Of a stretch of 6,498 nucleotides of DNA, positions 4,402-6,498 are shown in pieces. Position 1 is the first letter of the stretch. Every line of letters begins with the position of its first letter. Both the position numbers and the translations under genes were made by a program. A model generated the notes under the pieces. It was not told where the DNA came from. It ran no database searches and was given only the letters and a program-made list of their open reading frames with translations. This DNA is from JAAEKA01 sp049299095 (GTDB lineage Bacteria > Chloroflexota > Anaerolineae > JAAEKA01): NCBI GenBank assembly GCA_049299095.1, contig JBAQWV010000166.1, positions 1 to 6,498 of the forward strand, read 5' to 3'.

Positions 4402-6498
4402 ATGCCTAATCCCCTCGATCTTCTGGACAAATATATTTTCTCTGGCGTCCCCAGCAATGCCGTCTACGATCTACTGAAAGCCGGTTGGCAGAAGGTCAAC
4501 GAGCGCGCCTGGGAAGACCTCTACCTGGACGCATTCGAGGCTGCTTTGCAGGATGAGCGTCCGCGGCTGGCCCGCTATGCTGATGGAGAGATCACGCTTG
4601 GGCGTGAAGAGCTGCATAGGACGCTGCACTATGAGTTGGCAACATCCATAGCCTCCATGCCGTTGAGTGAACTGACCAGTCAGGATTTTGCCGTTTTTCT
4701 GGCAAAGGCGCTGGTTCAGCAGCAGGCGCTTGTCATCGGCGGCCATGCCCTGAGTGAAACAGATTATGCACAACTGGTCCTGCGGTTGGTGCAACATGCA
4801 ACTGCACGCTTCAAAGCGGCTGTCACGGAAAAAGCCTTTCAGCAGGTGATGGTAGATCAAGCCCTGCACGATCATGCACTGCTGGCACAAACGCAAACCT
4901 ATCTTCAGCAGCAGTTTGACCTGGTTCTGGGCGCGCTCAGTTTGCTGCCGGACATCAAAGACGACACCGACGCTATTCGTAGGTTCCTCGAAACCAACGC
5001 GCCTACGCCGCACGCGGCCATCCCCACGCGCGTGCCGGACCCGCGCGCGCGTCATCTGGTCGGCCGCGCCGACGACGTGACGCGCGTCTGCAACTACCTG
5101 ATCCCTGCCGACGACAGCGACGCGGGTGTAGTCGCGGTGGTGGCGGTGCGCGGCATGGGCGGCATCGGCAAAACCGAGGTCGCGATTGCCGCGGTGGCGG
5201 CCCTGCGCGCCCATTTCGCGGAGGTGATCTGGCTGGAGGGGGGCGCCAACGACGTGTTTGCCATGCAGGAGCGGCTGGCCCGCGCATTGGGTGTACGTCT
5301 GGACGCAGACGCGCTGCTTGCGCGCGGCGACGCGCTGCACCTGGCCCTGCGCGACGGCCCGCGCCGACTGGTGGTGCTGGACGATCTGCGCCGCAGCCAC
5401 CTGGCCGATTTCCTGCACCTCAAGCCCCCTTGCCCGCCTTGTGCGCTGCTGATCACCAGCCGCCGCACGGATCTACCCCTGCCGCCGGAAGCCATTGTGC
5501 CGCTAGGTCAGCTCTCGCCGGACAAGGCGCACGACTTGCTGACGGCGCTGTTGCCCGCCGGCTGGAGCGCGCGCGAGCTGGATGCCGCCCGCTCGATTGC
5601 GCTTCTGCTCGATTGCATCCCGCTGCCCCTAACCCTGGCTGCGCGCCGCGCCCGGCAGATTGCCCAACGCCGCGACGCCAGCGCAACCCTGCCCCTGGCC
5701 GCGCTGCTGGCCGAACTCAAAGCGCGGCGGTTGCAGGTGCTCAACCAGGGCGAAGACCCGACGCGGGCCGATCTGAGCGTGGTGATCACCTTCGACGCCA
5801 GCTACCATGATCTGGTGCCAGAAGATCAAGTGCGGCTGCGCGGGCTGGGCGTCTTTGCCCGCAACGAATTCGAGCTGCCCGCGTTGCAGGCGGTGTGGAA
5901 CACAGATGCCAACGCCGCGCGCCAGACTGCCCAACGCCTGGTCGCGACTGGCTTGCTGGAGGAAATCGCGCCCGACACCTGGTGGATGCACGACCTGCTG
6001 CGCGAGTATGCGGAGGAGCGGTTGCACCGCGCGGGCGATGCGGAGCTGACCGCGGCAAGGCTGGCCCACGCGCGCCACTGGCAACACTTGTTGGACGAGC
6101 GTGAAGTACTCAGCGCCGCAGACTGGCAATGGCTGGAACGTCAGCGCGCCGAGGTGGAACGGGCCGCGGTCTGGCTGCTGGGCAATTGGCAGACCGCGCC
6201 GCAAGACGCGGCCTGGTTGGCCGTGGCTATTGCCCAGGCATACCAGCCTTACACCTGGTCGCAGTGGGAGGCGTGGTTGCTGGCCGGTCAGGCCGCAGCC
6301 ATGGCCGAGGCAGACCGCGCCGCGGCGCGACGCTTGCAGCGCGGTCTGGCTGCATACTGTCAGCATCGCGGCGATACCGTCGCGGCCCAAGGCTTGCTGG
6401 AGGCCAGCCTGATCAGCGCACGCACACTGTTGGCAGAAAGCACAACACCCAACGCACAAGCTGCGGCCCAACGCGGCGTCGCGGTGACGCTGGGCGAC
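4402..6498 (+). CDS. STAND NTPase (NB-ARC type) with helical N-terminal module and TPR-like C-terminus, 3' end cut off
   Basis: The frame is open for 699 codons to the window edge. STAND proteins are NLR-like switches: a C-terminal sensor releases the NTPase, which oligomerises and activates an N-terminal effector. Residues 1 to about 200 are predicted largely helical (WEDLYLDAFEAAL 37-49, then RPRLARYADGEI, VIGGHALSETDYAQLVLRLV 111-130), with no nuclease, TIR, protease or kinase motif that I recognise. The NTPase follows: entry motif LVGRADDV 219-226, P-loop GMGGIGKT 251-258, Walker B LVVLDD 323-328, sensor-like ALLITSR 348-354, a GLPL-type site read as CIPLPL 405-410 with Cys in place of Gly, winged-helix segment about 475-525, and MHD 529-531. 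Residues from about 550 are alpha-helical, rich in Ala, Trp and Leu, and look like the start of TPR-type repeats. A Shine-Dalgarno-like AAGGTG precedes the ATG. Defence, cell-death or regulatory roles are all possible; the sequence does not decide. The first 580 bases are poorer in GC than the rest. An AfsR/MalT-like regulator is less likely, because no DNA-binding domain is seen in the N-terminus. Confidence 0.92.
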   Translation, partial: MPNPLDLLDKYIFSGVPSNAVYDLLKAGWQKVNERAWEDLYLDAFEAALQDERPRLARYADGEITLGREELHRTLHYELATSIASMPLSELTSQDFAVFLAKALVQQQALVIGGHALSETDYAQLVLRLVQHATARFKAAVTEKAFQQVMVDQALHDHALLAQTQTYLQQQFDLVLGALSLLPDIKDDTDAIRRFLETNAPTPHAAIPTRVPDPRARHLVGRADDVTRVCNYLIPADDSDAGVVAVVAVRGMGGIGKTEVAIAAVAALRAHFAEVIWLEGGANDVFAMQERLARALGVRLDADALLARGDALHLALRDGPRRLVVLDDLRRSHLADFLHLKPPCPPCALLITSRRTDLPLPPEAIVPLGQLSPDKAHDLLTALLPAGWSARELDAARSIALLLDCIPLPLTLAARRARQIAQRRDASATLPLAALLAELKARRLQVLNQGEDPTRADLSVVITFDASYHDLVPEDQVRLRGLGVFARNEFELPALQAVWNTDANAARQTAQRLVATGLLEEIAPDTWWMHDLLREYAEERLHRAGDAELTAARLAHARHWQHLLDEREVLSAADWQWLERQRAEVERAAVWLLGNWQTAPQDAAWLAVAIAQAYQPYTWSQWEAWLLAGQAAAMAEADRAAARRLQRGLAAYCQHRGDTVAAQGLLEASLISARTLLAESTTPNAQAAAQRGVAVTLGD

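Noticed and set aside
4471..5418. Minus-strand open frame of 315 codons
   Set aside because: It is antisense to the STAND gene, whose P-loop and Walker B lie on the + strand across the same bases. The His/Arg/Gln-rich translation is typical of an antisense shadow.
5430..5810. + strand open frame of 126 codons in another frame
   Set aside because: It lies within the STAND NTPase coding sequence, and the overlapping STAND frame carries the motifs.
5629..6471. Minus-strand open frame of 280 codons
   Set aside because: It is antisense to the STAND winged-helix, MHD and TPR-like region and has no family signature.

Overview
The window is GC-rich (about 60-70% in most coding stretches) and all four supported genes lie on the + strand. 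In order they are: the nearly complete 3' part of an alpha-glucan phosphorylase gene of the type with an N-terminal DUF3417 module (glgP, 1-2487); a small two-helix membrane protein that looks like the DUF6391 family (2489-3001); the delta subunit of DNA polymerase III (holA, 3057-4088); and a large STAND-class NTPase that runs off the right edge (4402-6498). This gene mix, the HolA sequence type and the style of the STAND protein suggest a bacterium of the Chloroflexota (Anaerolineae/Caldilineae-like). That assignment is inference from gene content, not a database match.

Region 1-3001: glgP and the DUF6391-like gene are separated by one base, so they are probably co-transcribed and translationally coupled. 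Phosphorylase releases glucose-1-phosphate from storage glucan. The role of its small membrane partner is unknown. Region 3002-4088: holA starts at an ATG that has no Shine-Dalgarno sequence. An AT-rich palindrome sits directly upstream of it. The gene contains an A8 run that includes the same slippery heptamer used in E. coli dnaX.

Region 4089-4401: 313 bases with no credible gene and about 50% GC. The stretch next to holA holds two interlocked inverted repeats (order A-B-A'-B') plus a smaller palindrome. A separate short palindrome, GCGTCA-GT-TGACGC, lies further on. Region 4402-6498: an open frame of 699 codons without a stop. It encodes a helical N-terminal module of unknown function, an NB-ARC-type NTPase with P-loop, Walker B, sensor and MHD motifs, and the beginning of a TPR-like alpha-solenoid. 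This is the architecture of bacterial NLR-like signalling or defence proteins. The N-terminal module and the spacer before it are clearly poorer in GC than the NTPase core, and the change falls at the domain boundary. This gene and the structured spacer are the most interesting part of the window; the first three genes look like ordinary housekeeping or metabolic loci.
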